Assembly (NCBI GenBank): GCA_014649575.1
Contig: BMTH01000011.1
Span: 1 to 64,000, forward strand
Origin: Streptomyces griseoincarnatus
GTDB taxonomy: Bacteria > Actinomycetota > Actinomycetes > Streptomycetales > Streptomycetaceae
Direction of reading: 5' to 3'
Length of the DNA stretch: 64,000 nucleotides
Position numbers and translations under genes: made by a program. Shown here piece after piece: positions 7,027 through 15,444 of the stretch. Positions within the stretch are counted from its first letter, which is position 1; every line of letters starts with the position of its first letter. The notes below the pieces were generated by a model, which had not been told where the DNA came from, ran no database searches, and saw only the letters and a list, made by a program, of their open reading frames with translations.

Positions 7027-9246
7027 TCATCGCGTCGCCGGCGGCAGCGGGACGACGCGTTCCTCGCCGGCGACCAGGTCGAGCGGCTGGACGCCGGCGG
7101 GGGTCCACAGGGCGATACGGGCGGTGCGGTCGGGCCGGAGCACGGCGGTGCCGCCGTCCGGCGTCCAGGTGAGGTCGAGGGCCGCGCCGAAGCGGGTGCG
7201 GATCCCGGTGAGCCGACCGCTCGGGAGCGCAGGAAGCGGGGCGGGCAGCAGCACCAGCCGGTCCGGGGTGGACTGCGCGAGCGCCTCGATCAGCAGGGCG
7301 GGCAGGGTGTGCGCGGCGTCGGCGTTGTAGACGTTCCGGCGCGGATAGTGGGCGCTCATCAGGGAGTCGTGGAAGAAGTCGCCGTCGAGGACCCGGCCGA
7401 GCCCGTCGGCGACCCGCCTGCCGTCCCGGAGCCGGGCGGCGATCAGGGCGTGGTGCAGATGGCCGTGCGCGGAGCCGTTCTCGGGGCCGCGCAGTTGGAG
7501 GGCGCGGCGGGCCGCCTCGGCGAGCTCCGGGGTGTCGTACGGGGAGATCTCGTCCAGGGGCCAGACGCCGTAGAGGTGGCTGAGGTGACGGTGGTCGTAG
7601 GTGTCCTCGAGGCCGGGCCACGCCCATTCGGCGAGCGCTCCGTCGGCGTTGACCCGGTGCGGGGGCAGCCGGTCGGCGAGGGCGCGCAGGCGGTCCGCGC
7701 GGTCCGGGTGGTACGCGGCGGCGGTGTGCAGGGCGTGCCGGGCGGCGGACAGGTCCATGGCCGCGTTCAGCGCGCCCCAGCCGCCGTTCGCGGGTCGGTT
7801 CTCGGGCGAGTAGGAGGGGACGACGACCAGCCTGCCGTCCGGGCCGGTGCGGGTGAGGAAGTCCTCGTAGAAGTCGGCGACTTCGGCGAGCGCTGCGGCG
7901 GTGCGCGGGTCGCGGGCGCCGTAGGTCTCGTCGTGGTCGACGAGCGGCTTGAGCAGCCAGTCGGCACCCGCGGTCCACAGATGCAGGGGGTACTCGCGGC
8001 TGAAGTGGTAGCTGTGCCCGGACGCGCCGTCGGTGTGCGCGGGCGCGACCACGCCCCGGGCGCCGAAGACCGCGCGGGCGTTGTCCCGCCAGTGGGGCAA
8101 CTGCCCCTGGATCAGGATCGCCAGGGCCTCGGTGACCTCCGGGAGGGCGGCCGCGGCGGCGGACGCGGTCTGGAGGTTGAGGTTGGCGTCCAGGGTGAAG
8201 GCGCCCGACCAGGCGGTGTCCCAGTCGCCGGTCCACAGTCCGGTGAGCCGGGGCGGGAGCGTCCCGCTGGACGACAGCAGGTGGTAGCGGCCGGCCGCGA
8301 ACAGCCGCTCCAGCAGGGCGGCGCTGCGCGGCCGGGCGAGCAACGCCGAGCCGGGCAGGGCCCGTTCGGCGGGATCGGCGTCGAGATCCAGGGTGACCCG
8401 CTCGTACGCGGTGCGGTGCAGGGCGAGATGCCGGCCGAGGAGCGTGTCGTACGCCGGCTCGTCCGTGGTGAGCAGGTCGCGCAGGACGCGGCCCTCGGCG
8501 GCCACGTCCGCCTCGCCGGTGTGCCGCAGTATCCGGGTGAGCAGCAGGACCGAGCGCGCTCCGGTGATCCGCACCCCGGGCGGGGCGAGTTCGGTGCGTC
8601 CGCCGGTGACGGCGGCCACGGTCACCCCGGTGTACGCCAGGTCGCTGCCGGGGTGGCGGACGCGCAGGCTGAGCAGGGCGCCCTCCGGGGTGAGGACGGC
8701 GCCGTGCCCGACGCGCAGGGTGGCGGGCGCGTTCGGCAGCCGGTGGTCCAGGGAGAGGCGGAGGGTGAGGTCGCGGCCGGTGACGTGCTGGACGATCACG
8801 TCATCGGCGCGGGAGACGAAGACGCGGCTGGTGCGGCCGTCGTGGCGGGCGGTGGCCTCCCCGGTGGCGAAGTCGACCTCGCGGCGGTGACCGGTCAGGT
8901 CGGGGGCGCCTTCATGATGGCGCAGGCGGATCCGGAAGGCGGGGTGGAAGGGCCGCACCCACTGGAGCGGGCGTCCGTCGGTGAAGTCCTCGGCGGCGGT
9001 GAGGTCGCCGGACAGCAGCCGGTCCTGGACGTCGGTGAGCCGGTCGGCCAGCAGGGGCGGCAGCCGGTGCCGGCCGCCCGCGTCGTCGTTCGGGCGGACG
9101 AGGGTGTGGTGGGTGACGACGGTCCGGTCGTCGTCCGGGTCGCCGAGGACGAGGGCGCCGTGCCGGCCGTTGCCGCACAGGAAGGCGTCCTCCCAGCGGG
9201 CGGCCGGCCGGGGCTCCCAGGTGCCGTGCACGGGTCCGCCGGTCAT
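7027..9246 (-). CDS. GH95-family glycosidase (alpha-L-fucosidase / alpha-L-galactosidase-like)
   Basis: A cytoplasmic enzyme of 739 residues without a signal peptide. It has an N-terminal beta domain (ARWEDAFLCGNGRHGALVLG) and an (alpha/alpha)6 barrel with family landmarks: GLWTGDW, PSYSPENRPANGG, DHRHLSHLYGVWP and NADAAHTLPALLIEALAQS. The last aligns with the usual FQIDGN...EMLLQS block and keeps its Asp (D643), although the following Gly-Asn is Ala-Ala here. GH95 enzymes remove terminal alpha-1,2-L-fucose or L-galactose, as found on xyloglucan side chains. The start at 9246 overlaps the GH42 stop by 4 bp (ATGA). A much longer in-frame reading upstream is the GH42 gene read out of frame. Confidence 0.82.
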   Translation of the reverse strand: MTGGPVHGTWEPRPAARWEDAFLCGNGRHGALVLGDPDDDRTVVTHHTLVRPNDDAGGRHRLPPLLADRLTDVQDRLLSGDLTAAEDFTDGRPLQWVRPFHPAFRIRLRHHEGAPDLTGHRREVDFATGEATARHDGRTSRVFVSRADDVIVQHVTGRDLTLRLSLDHRLPNAPATLRVGHGAVLTPEGALLSLRVRHPGSDLAYTGVTVAAVTGGRTELAPPGVRITGARSVLLLTRILRHTGEADVAAEGRVLRDLLTTDEPAYDTLLGRHLALHRTAYERVTLDLDADPAERALPGSALLARPRSAALLERLFAAGRYHLLSSSGTLPPRLTGLWTGDWDTAWSGAFTLDANLNLQTASAAAAALPEVTEALAILIQGQLPHWRDNARAVFGARGVVAPAHTDGASGHSYHFSREYPLHLWTAGADWLLKPLVDHDETYGARDPRTAAALAEVADFYEDFLTRTGPDGRLVVVPSYSPENRPANGGWGALNAAMDLSAARHALHTAAAYHPDRADRLRALADRLPPHRVNADGALAEWAWPGLEDTYDHRHLSHLYGVWPLDEISPYDTPELAEAARRALQLRGPENGSAHGHLHHALIAARLRDGRRVADGLGRVLDGDFFHDSLMSAHYPRRNVYNADAAHTLPALLIEALAQSTPDRLVLLPAPLPALPSGRLTGIRTRFGAALDLTWTPDGGTAVLRPDRTARIALWTPAGVQPLDLVAGEERVVPLPPATR

Positions 9247-11213
9247 GGCGCCAGCACCGCCACGCCGTAGCGGCCGAGGGTGACCCGGCCGGTGACGGTG
9301 GCGCCGGTCAGCAGGTCGCGGTGGGTGCCGGGGACGTCCACGGCGACCTCGCCCCTGCCGTGGTGCAGCAGGAACAGCAGCCCGCCCCGGCGCACCGCCT
9401 CCACCGCGTCCGGGAGCCCTTCCAGCACGGGCCGCACACCCGCCCCGTCGGCGACACGGGTGAGCAGGTCCCGCAGGGCATCCGGTCCGGGGAGGGTGGA
9501 GACGTACCAGGCGCGGCCCTTGCGCAGCACGGCGGGCAGTCCGTCCAGTTCGCCGCCCCGGTACGCGAGTATCTCGTCGGCGGTGCCGTCGGGCTCCAGC
9601 TCCTCCGACCACAGGGTGCCGCGCAGGCCGCCGTCCGCCTCCACGGTCGCGCCGGGCTCCAGCGGCCACCACTCGTGCAGGGTGCGGATGCCGAAGAGGG
9701 CGCGCAGCCGCTCGTCCATGCCGCCCGGCCGCACCCGGTCGTCCTCGTCCACGACGCCGGTGCCGAAACCGCAGACCAGGGTGCCGCCGCCGCGCACGTA
9801 GGCCACGAGGTTGTCGGCGGCGGGGTCGGTGAGGAGGTGCAGCCGCGGGACGACGACCATGCGGTATCCGGTGAGATCGTGCTCGGGGTGGGCGACGTCC
9901 GTGGTGAGGTGGGCCCGCCACAGGGCGCGGTGCCAGGCGCCGAGGATCTCGGCGTGGCCCGCCTCCCGGGACGGGTGGCCCTCCTGGTCGCTCGCCCACC
10001 AGGCGTGCCAGTCGTGCAGCACGGCGACCTCGGCGGTGACGGCGCGGCCGACGACGTGCGGGGCGATCCGCGCCAGGTCCGCGCCGAGCCGGCGTATCTC
10101 CTGGTGGGCGCGCCCTTCGGGACCGGCGTGGCCGAGCATCCCGGAGTGGTACTTCTCGGCGCCCTGCCGGGACTGCCGCCACTGGAAGTAGCAGACGGCG
10201 TCCGCGCCGCGCGCGACGGCCTGGAGCGACCAGAGGCGGTTGAGGCCGCGCGGCTTGGGGCGGTTCACCGGACGCCAGTTGACCGCGCCGGCGGCCTGTT
10301 CCATGAGCATCCACGGGCCGCGCGCCTGCGAGCGGGTCATGTCCTGCACGAGCGCGCCGTGCTGCGCGCCGGACGGGTCGTCCGGGTCGGGGTAGAGGTC
10401 GACGGAGACGACGTCCTCCTCCTCGGCCCAGCGCCAGGCGTCCTGCCCGGACCACAGCGGCATGACGTTGGTGGTGACCGGGAGGTGCGGGGTGTGCCGG
10501 CGGACGATGTCGCGCTCGGCGGTGAAGCACTCCAGGAGCATGTCGGAGGTGAAGCGCCGGAAGTCCAGGACCTGCGCGGGGTTCTTCAGGTAGTGGGTGC
10601 GCCGGGGCGGCAGCACCTCCTCCCAGTCGCCGTAGGTCTGGCTCCAGAAGGCGGTGCCCCAGGCGGTGTTGAGGGCTTCGAGGCTGCCGTACCGGTGGCG
10701 CAGCCAGGTGCGGAAGCGGGCGGCGGCCTCGTCGCCGTGGTCGTAGGTGCAGTACTCGTTGTTGATGTGCCAGAGGGTGAGCGCGGGGTGGGCTGCGTAG
10801 CGGGCGGCGAGGTCCTCGGTGATCGCGGCGGCGAGGCGCCGGTAGGTGGCGCTGGAGTGGGAGAAGTGCTGGCGTCCGCCCCACAGTTCGGTGTGGCCGT
10901 CGGCGTCGACCGGCAGTGTGTCGGGGTGCAGCCGGCCCGTCCACGGCGGCGGTGAGGCGGTGGGGGTGGCGAGGACGACGCCGATGCCGTTCCCGTGCGC
11001 CAGGTCCATCAGCCGGTCCAGCCAGCCGAAGTCCCGCTCGCCCGGCCGGGGTTCGATGCGGGACCAGGAGAAGACGCCGAGGGTGACGGAGTTGACGCCC
11101 GCCTCACGCATCAGGCGGACGTCCTCCTCCCAGGTCTCCTCGGGCCACTGCTCGGGGTTCCAGTCGCCGCCGTAGAGGATGCGGCCGCGGGTGACGTCGT
11201 CCAGGCGGGGCAT
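9243..11213 (-). CDS. GH42 beta-galactosidase
   Basis: A cytoplasmic enzyme of 656 residues. It has a TIM barrel starting GRILYGGDWNPEQWPEETW, a trimerisation domain and a C-terminal beta domain. E153 in WHINNEY is the expected acid/base and E305 in MLMEQAAGAVNW the nucleophile. It releases terminal beta-galactose from oligosaccharides. The start codon at 11213 is an ATG; a 131-bp gap separates it from the upstream permease gene, without an obvious operator. It is coupled to GH95 by a 4-bp overlap. With GH95 it would strip Fuc-Gal branches inside the cell. Confidence 0.9.
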   Translation of the reverse strand: MPRLDDVTRGRILYGGDWNPEQWPEETWEEDVRLMREAGVNSVTLGVFSWSRIEPRPGERDFGWLDRLMDLAHGNGIGVVLATPTASPPPWTGRLHPDTLPVDADGHTELWGGRQHFSHSSATYRRLAAAITEDLAARYAAHPALTLWHINNEYCTYDHGDEAAARFRTWLRHRYGSLEALNTAWGTAFWSQTYGDWEEVLPPRRTHYLKNPAQVLDFRRFTSDMLLECFTAERDIVRRHTPHLPVTTNVMPLWSGQDAWRWAEEEDVVSVDLYPDPDDPSGAQHGALVQDMTRSQARGPWMLMEQAAGAVNWRPVNRPKPRGLNRLWSLQAVARGADAVCYFQWRQSRQGAEKYHSGMLGHAGPEGRAHQEIRRLGADLARIAPHVVGRAVTAEVAVLHDWHAWWASDQEGHPSREAGHAEILGAWHRALWRAHLTTDVAHPEHDLTGYRMVVVPRLHLLTDPAADNLVAYVRGGGTLVCGFGTGVVDEDDRVRPGGMDERLRALFGIRTLHEWWPLEPGATVEADGGLRGTLWSEELEPDGTADEILAYRGGELDGLPAVLRKGRAWYVSTLPGPDALRDLLTRVADGAGVRPVLEGLPDAVEAVRRGGLLFLLHHGRGEVAVDVPGTHRDLLTGATVTGRVTLGRYGVAVLAP

Positions 11214-11344
11214 CAGTCGGCCCCGTGGGGTCGGGCGCCGGACCGGTGGAAGGAGGGCACGGACATGGCAGGTCCTCGGGCAAGGGGTGGACGGGGAGGA
11301 CGCGAGCGCGGGTGCGGGACGCCCGAAGGCGCCCCGCGCGGGGG

Positions 11345-12301
11345 TCACCCCTTGACCGCGCCGGTGAGCATCCCCTTCTTGAAGTGCTTCTGGACGAAGG
11401 GCGAGAGCACGGCCACCGGCAGCAGGGCCAGCACCATCACGGCCATCTGGATGGCCAGCGGCGACAGCTGCCCGGTGTTGATCTGTGCGGACAGTCCGAC
11501 GGGGCGTTCCTGTTTCTGCACCAGCTGGATCATGACGTTCTGCAGCGGCATCATGTCCTGGTCGGTGAGGTAGATGGAGGCGTTGAACCAGGCGCTCCAG
11601 TAGCCCACCGCGTAGAACAGGGAGATCACCGCGACGACCGCGCGGGACAGGGGCATCACGATGCGGAACAGGATGCGCCACTCCCCCGCCCCGTCGATGC
11701 GGGCGCTGTCGACGAGTTCCTGCGAGATGTTCATGAAGAACGCGCGCAGCACCAGGATGTTGAAGACGCTCACGGCGCTCGGCAGGATCAGCGCCAGATA
11801 GGTGTCGGTCAGCCCGAGCGCCTGCACCAGCAGGTAGGTCGGGATGAGGCCGGCGCCGAAGAACATGGTGGCGAGCAGGGACATCAGGATCCAGCGGTGT
11901 CCCAGGGAACCGCTGCGGGAGAGGCCGTAGGCGCACAGCACCGACACGGCCATGCTGAACAGCGTGCCGACGACGGTGACGCCGACGCTGACCAGGGCGG
12001 CGCGCTGCACCTGTCCGCCGCCGAGGAGTTCCTGGTAGGCGACGAAGGTGACGCCCTTGGGGATCACCACCAGGCCGCCCGCCTCGTCGATGGTCCGCTT
12101 GGTCTGCAGACTGGTGACGATCACGATCCACAGCGGGAAGAGGATGGCCAGGCAGGCGAGGCCGAGGGCGAGGCCCTTGCCGGCCTGTCCGGCGGGGGAC
12201 GGCTCCTCCTCCCACACCGGGCGGGGCGGCGCGGACCAGCGGCCGGGCTTCCTCACCCGGGTCTTCCCGGGGTCCGGGCGGGTGCCGAGGACGGCGGTCA
12301 T
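11345..12301 (-). CDS. Carbohydrate ABC transporter permease (LplC/YtcP-like)
   Basis: An inner-membrane permease of 318 residues with six predicted membrane segments. The EAA loop (ELVDSARIDGAGEWRILFRI) docks the ATPase. The gene starts with ATGA overlapping the stop of the partner permease. No ATP-binding gene is present in the locus; in Streptomyces many CUT1 importers share the MsiK ATPase encoded elsewhere, so that is the expected energy source (inference). Confidence 0.9.
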   Translation of the reverse strand: MTAVLGTRPDPGKTRVRKPGRWSAPPRPVWEEEPSPAGQAGKGLALGLACLAILFPLWIVIVTSLQTKRTIDEAGGLVVIPKGVTFVAYQELLGGGQVQRAALVSVGVTVVGTLFSMAVSVLCAYGLSRSGSLGHRWILMSLLATMFFGAGLIPTYLLVQALGLTDTYLALILPSAVSVFNILVLRAFFMNISQELVDSARIDGAGEWRILFRIVMPLSRAVVAVISLFYAVGYWSAWFNASIYLTDQDMMPLQNVMIQLVQKQERPVGLSAQINTGQLSPLAIQMAVMVLALLPVAVLSPFVQKHFKKGMLTGAVKG

Positions 12302-13362
12302 TTCTTGTACACCCCCTGCTCGCCCATGAGGTGGGCCACCTTGTTGGCGGTGAGGACCAGGCCGAGGCCCACCACGCCCTTGACGAGTCCGGCCGCTGCG
12401 GCGTAGCTGAAGTCCTGGTTGCGGATGCCGTTCCACCACACGTAGGTGTCGAGGACCTCGGAGGCGTCGACGCCCACCGCCTGTCTTTGCAGCAGCAGTT
12501 GCTCGAAGCCGACGGTGAGGGCGTCGCCGACGCGCAGCACCAGCAGCAGGGCGATCACCGGACGCAGCGCGGGCAGGGTGACGTGCCACATGCGGCGCCA
12601 GCGGCCCGCGCCGTCCATGGCGGCGGCCTCGTACAGGTCGTTGGAGACGGAGGAGAGGGCGGCGAGGAAGACGATGATGCCCCAGCCGGCGTCCTTCCAG
12701 ACGGTCTCGGCGGTCACCAGGTACTTGAAGATCTCCGGGTTCGTCATCAGGTCGAAGCCCTCGTAGCCGTGGCGGCGGAGGGTCTGCGCGATGATGCCGG
12801 CGCCGCCGAAGATCTGCATGAAGACGGTGACGACGAGCACCCAGGAGAAGAAGTGCGGGAGGTACATGATCGCCTGGGCGACCGCCCGCACCCGGGGCCG
12901 CACCACGCTGTTGATGAGCAGCGCGAGCAGGATCGGGATCGGGAAGTAGAGCACCAGCTGGAGGAAGAACAGCACGAACGTGTTCCGCACCGCGTGCCAG
13001 AAGGCGGAGTCGGCGAAGATCCGCTCGAACTGCTCGAAGCCGATCCACGGGCTCTCGAAGACGGCGACGAAGCCGTTCTCACTGAGATAGGGGTCGTAGT
13101 CCTGGAAGGCGACCACGTTGCCGAGGATCGGCACGTAGTTGAAGACCAGGACCAGCAGCAGTGCGGGCACGGTCATCAGGATCAGCGTCCGGTCACGCCG
13201 CCATCTGATCCGGAACGGAAGCCGTCCGGCCTTCTTCGCGCGGGGCCCGCGCCCGCCCTTCCCGGACGGGGCCGGGCCCTTGGCGGTCCCGGTCGTCCCG
13301 CCGTCGTCGTGCGGGGGTGTCTGCGCCTCGGTCGTCCCCCGGGGCACCGTGCTGTGCGACAC
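12298..13362 (-). CDS. Carbohydrate ABC transporter permease (LplB-like)
   Basis: A partner permease of 354 residues. A basic, low-complexity N-terminal segment of about 50 residues precedes six membrane segments, with the EAA loop at DLYEAAAMDGAGRWRRMWHVTL. The start is a GTG at 13362, chosen because GAGGCGAGGAG lies 6-8 nt upstream and the annotated family begins here; the long in-frame reading upstream is the SBP gene in another frame. It is coupled by 4 bp to the second permease. Confidence 0.88.
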   Translation of the reverse strand: MSHSTVPRGTTEAQTPPHDDGGTTGTAKGPAPSGKGGRGPRAKKAGRLPFRIRWRRDRTLILMTVPALLLVLVFNYVPILGNVVAFQDYDPYLSENGFVAVFESPWIGFEQFERIFADSAFWHAVRNTFVLFFLQLVLYFPIPILLALLINSVVRPRVRAVAQAIMYLPHFFSWVLVVTVFMQIFGGAGIIAQTLRRHGYEGFDLMTNPEIFKYLVTAETVWKDAGWGIIVFLAALSSVSNDLYEAAAMDGAGRWRRMWHVTLPALRPVIALLLVLRVGDALTVGFEQLLLQRQAVGVDASEVLDTYVWWNGIRNQDFSYAAAAGLVKGVVGLGLVLTANKVAHLMGEQGVYKK

Positions 13363-13387
13363 GGCCGTCTCCTCGCCTCGCTCCGGG

Positions 13388-15076
13388 TCAGTCGGCCGAG
13401 CCGTTGTCGTCGAGCAGCTTGCGGTACCAGTCGCGCAGTCCGTCGCCGCCCCTGCCCCTCCAGTCGGACACGGCCTGCTGCACGTCGCTGATCTTCTTGC
13501 GGCCGCGCACCACGTCGTCCTCGAGCTGCTCGAAGTCGTCGGCGAGGTTGGACCAGCGGTTGGGTTCGGTGACGGTGAGCCCGAAGAAGGAGGACTTCTT
13601 GGTGAAGGCGCCCATGCGCTGCTGCCACTCGACCATCCCCCTGGTGACCTCGGGCAGGTCGGGGTAGGCGATGTACGGAGCGGGGTTGCCGGTGTAGTCG
13701 TAGGCGCCGTTGACCTCGTTGACGCCCTGCTGGGTCTTGACCGGCAGGCCCTTCTCGACCGTGTAGTCGGTGCCCTCGACGCCGTAGGCGGTGAGCATGA
13801 ACTCCTTGGTGCCGTACGGCGCGGCGCAGAAGTTGCAGAGGGCGAGGAAGTCCTTGACCTGCTGCTCGGAGGCCTTCTTGGAGACGAAGGTGAAGATGTT
13901 GGCCGGCTGGACCGCCCACAGCGTGGGATCGCCGCCGTCGGGGCCGAAGTAGTCGAACGCCGCCATCTCGAAGTCGGCGTTCTGCGTGCGCTGTTCGGCG
14001 GTCTTGCCCCACCAGTCGGAGATGTTCTGGTTGTAGACCAGCACCTCGCCGGCGGTGAACCGGTTGCCCGCGTCGCCGCCGGCCTTCCCCTGCACCGCGT
14101 CGGGGTGGACCACTCCGGCGGCGTACAGCTTGCGGGTCCACTCCAGCGCCTCGAGGTACTGCTCGGTCTCGATGCGGTTGACCAGCTTGTCGCCCTCCAG
14201 GTTCCACCAGAGCGCCTTGTCGCCACCGGAGAGGACGCCGAAGACGTTGAACGCCGTCCACTTCATGTCGTCGCAGGCCCACAGCTTGGACTTGGCGTCG
14301 GTGGCCTCCTTCGCCCAGGCCAGGAACTCGGCCGGGCTGCCCGGGACGGCGTAGCCCTTCTTCGCGAACAGGTCCTTGCGGTACAGCGGCGCGATGTCGG
14401 TGACGTACGGGGCGGGCATCGGGATGCCGCGCAGCTGCCCGCCGAAGATGCCGCGCTGCCACGCCTCGGTGGGGACGGCGGCGAGGTTCGGGTAGTCCTT
14501 CACCTTGTCGCCGGAGAGGTAGGGGCCGAGGTCGGCGAACTTGGCGTTGACGGCGCTGGGGATGCGGCCCATCAGGTTCCACCCGGGGACGACCACCACG
14601 TCCGGGATCTCGCTGGAGGCGAGCACCGCGCCGAGTTTCTGGTCGTAGGTGACGCCGTCCTGGTTCTGCCAGGTGACGTCGACGCCGACGGCCTTGTTCA
14701 TCGCCGTGTAGTAGGGGTTGTCGCCGTTCGGCGGAGTGCCCCAGAAGGGGGACATGACCGTCAGTTTCCCGCCGCTGCCCAGCGTCCTCGGCACGGAGGT
14801 CTTCAGCCGGTCCGTCGGGATCGCCCGGGTGAAGCCGGCCGCCGATCCGTTCTTCGCCGGGATGTCGGGGGTGACGACGCTCGACGCCACGAACGCCGGG
14901 AGGATCTTCGCCGCCTCCTTGCCCGAGGTGGTGCCCTCCTTGCGGCCCTCCTGGCCCCCGCCGCCGCAGGCGGCCAGCAGCGGCGACCCCACGGCGACCG
15001 CCGCGGTGGCGACCGCCGTGGAGGTGAGGAAGCTTCTCCGGCTCGGCCCGGAGGAGGAAGCGGCGTTCGGCGTCAT
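13388..15076 (-). CDS. Extracellular sugar-binding lipoprotein (LplA-type)
   Basis: A large solute-binding lipoprotein of 562 residues. The leader carries twin arginines (SRRSFLT), and the lipobox LLAAC has the lipidated cysteine at residue 37. Large LplA-type binding proteins usually serve bigger oligosaccharides. It is first in the six-gene operon, followed by two permeases. GAAGGG lies 8 nt before the ATG. The leader region holds operator copy 3, so it should be repressed by the LacI protein at 5221. The ligand is unknown; the operon content suggests a branched gluco-oligosaccharide. Confidence 0.9.
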   Translation of the reverse strand: MTPNAASSSGPSRRSFLTSTAVATAAVAVGSPLLAACGGGGQEGRKEGTTSGKEAAKILPAFVASSVVTPDIPAKNGSAAGFTRAIPTDRLKTSVPRTLGSGGKLTVMSPFWGTPPNGDNPYYTAMNKAVGVDVTWQNQDGVTYDQKLGAVLASSEIPDVVVVPGWNLMGRIPSAVNAKFADLGPYLSGDKVKDYPNLAAVPTEAWQRGIFGGQLRGIPMPAPYVTDIAPLYRKDLFAKKGYAVPGSPAEFLAWAKEATDAKSKLWACDDMKWTAFNVFGVLSGGDKALWWNLEGDKLVNRIETEQYLEALEWTRKLYAAGVVHPDAVQGKAGGDAGNRFTAGEVLVYNQNISDWWGKTAEQRTQNADFEMAAFDYFGPDGGDPTLWAVQPANIFTFVSKKASEQQVKDFLALCNFCAAPYGTKEFMLTAYGVEGTDYTVEKGLPVKTQQGVNEVNGAYDYTGNPAPYIAYPDLPEVTRGMVEWQQRMGAFTKKSSFFGLTVTEPNRWSNLADDFEQLEDDVVRGRKKISDVQQAVSDWRGRGGDGLRDWYRKLLDDNGSAD

Positions 15077-15204
15077 TGCGTCAACCCTTCATGGCGCACC
15101 AGGACACCCGGCAGGTGGCCGTCGGCTGTGGTGTCTTCGGTGGAACTGGCCGATCGGAAGCGGTCGTCCGGCGGAAGATGCACGCCATCACGGCGGCGTC
15201 GCTG

Positions 15205-15218
15205 TCGAAGCGCTTCGA
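15205..15218. promoter_or_regulatory. LacI-type operator, copy 3, for the ABC/GH operon
   Basis: A perfect TCGAAGCGCTTCGA lies 129 bp upstream of the SBP start. It sits just downstream of a possible promoter on the minus strand (TTGTGT at 15257-15252, 16-nt spacer, TTAACC at 15235-15230), a position suited to blocking transcription. Confidence 0.75.
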
Positions 15219-15367
15219 TGTTGCTGCGAGGTTAAGTGAACACCCAGAGGCACACAAGGCCCGCTCCGATAATTCCTGTGACGGACGCGCGACCACGAGG
15301 GAGGAGAGGCAAGTGAGTTGAGGCGTCGGGTGCCGCGGCGACGGAGTGGCCCACCATCGTGGATCCC

Positions 15368-15396
15368 TTGACACCCAACCCGGCCGCATCGAGCAT
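15368..15396 (+). promoter_or_regulatory. Promoter of the GH3 gene
   Basis: TTGACA (15368-15373), a 17-nt spacer and GAGCAT (15391-15396) fit a sigma-HrdB-type promoter. Operator copy 4 begins on the last base of the -10 element, so repressor binding would exclude RNA polymerase. Confidence 0.6.
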
Positions 15397-15409
15397 CGAA
15401 GCGCTTCGA
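15396..15409. promoter_or_regulatory. LacI-type operator, copy 4, for the GH3 gene
   Basis: A perfect TCGAAGCGCTTCGA overlapping the end of the -10 element and 36 bp upstream of the GH3 start. Copies 3 and 4 are 191 bp apart in the divergent intergenic region. Apart from these two operators and the two candidate promoters, the 368-bp gap 15077-15444 shows nothing further. Confidence 0.75.
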
Positions 15410-15444
15410 AAGCGCCGTAGCGCTCCATTCCGAGGGGACCCCAC

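Noticed and set aside
9247..10944. In-frame N-terminal extension of the GH95 gene
   Set aside because: This stretch is GH42 read in another frame, rich in Arg and Pro. The ATGA overlap at 9243-9246 gives a natural start.
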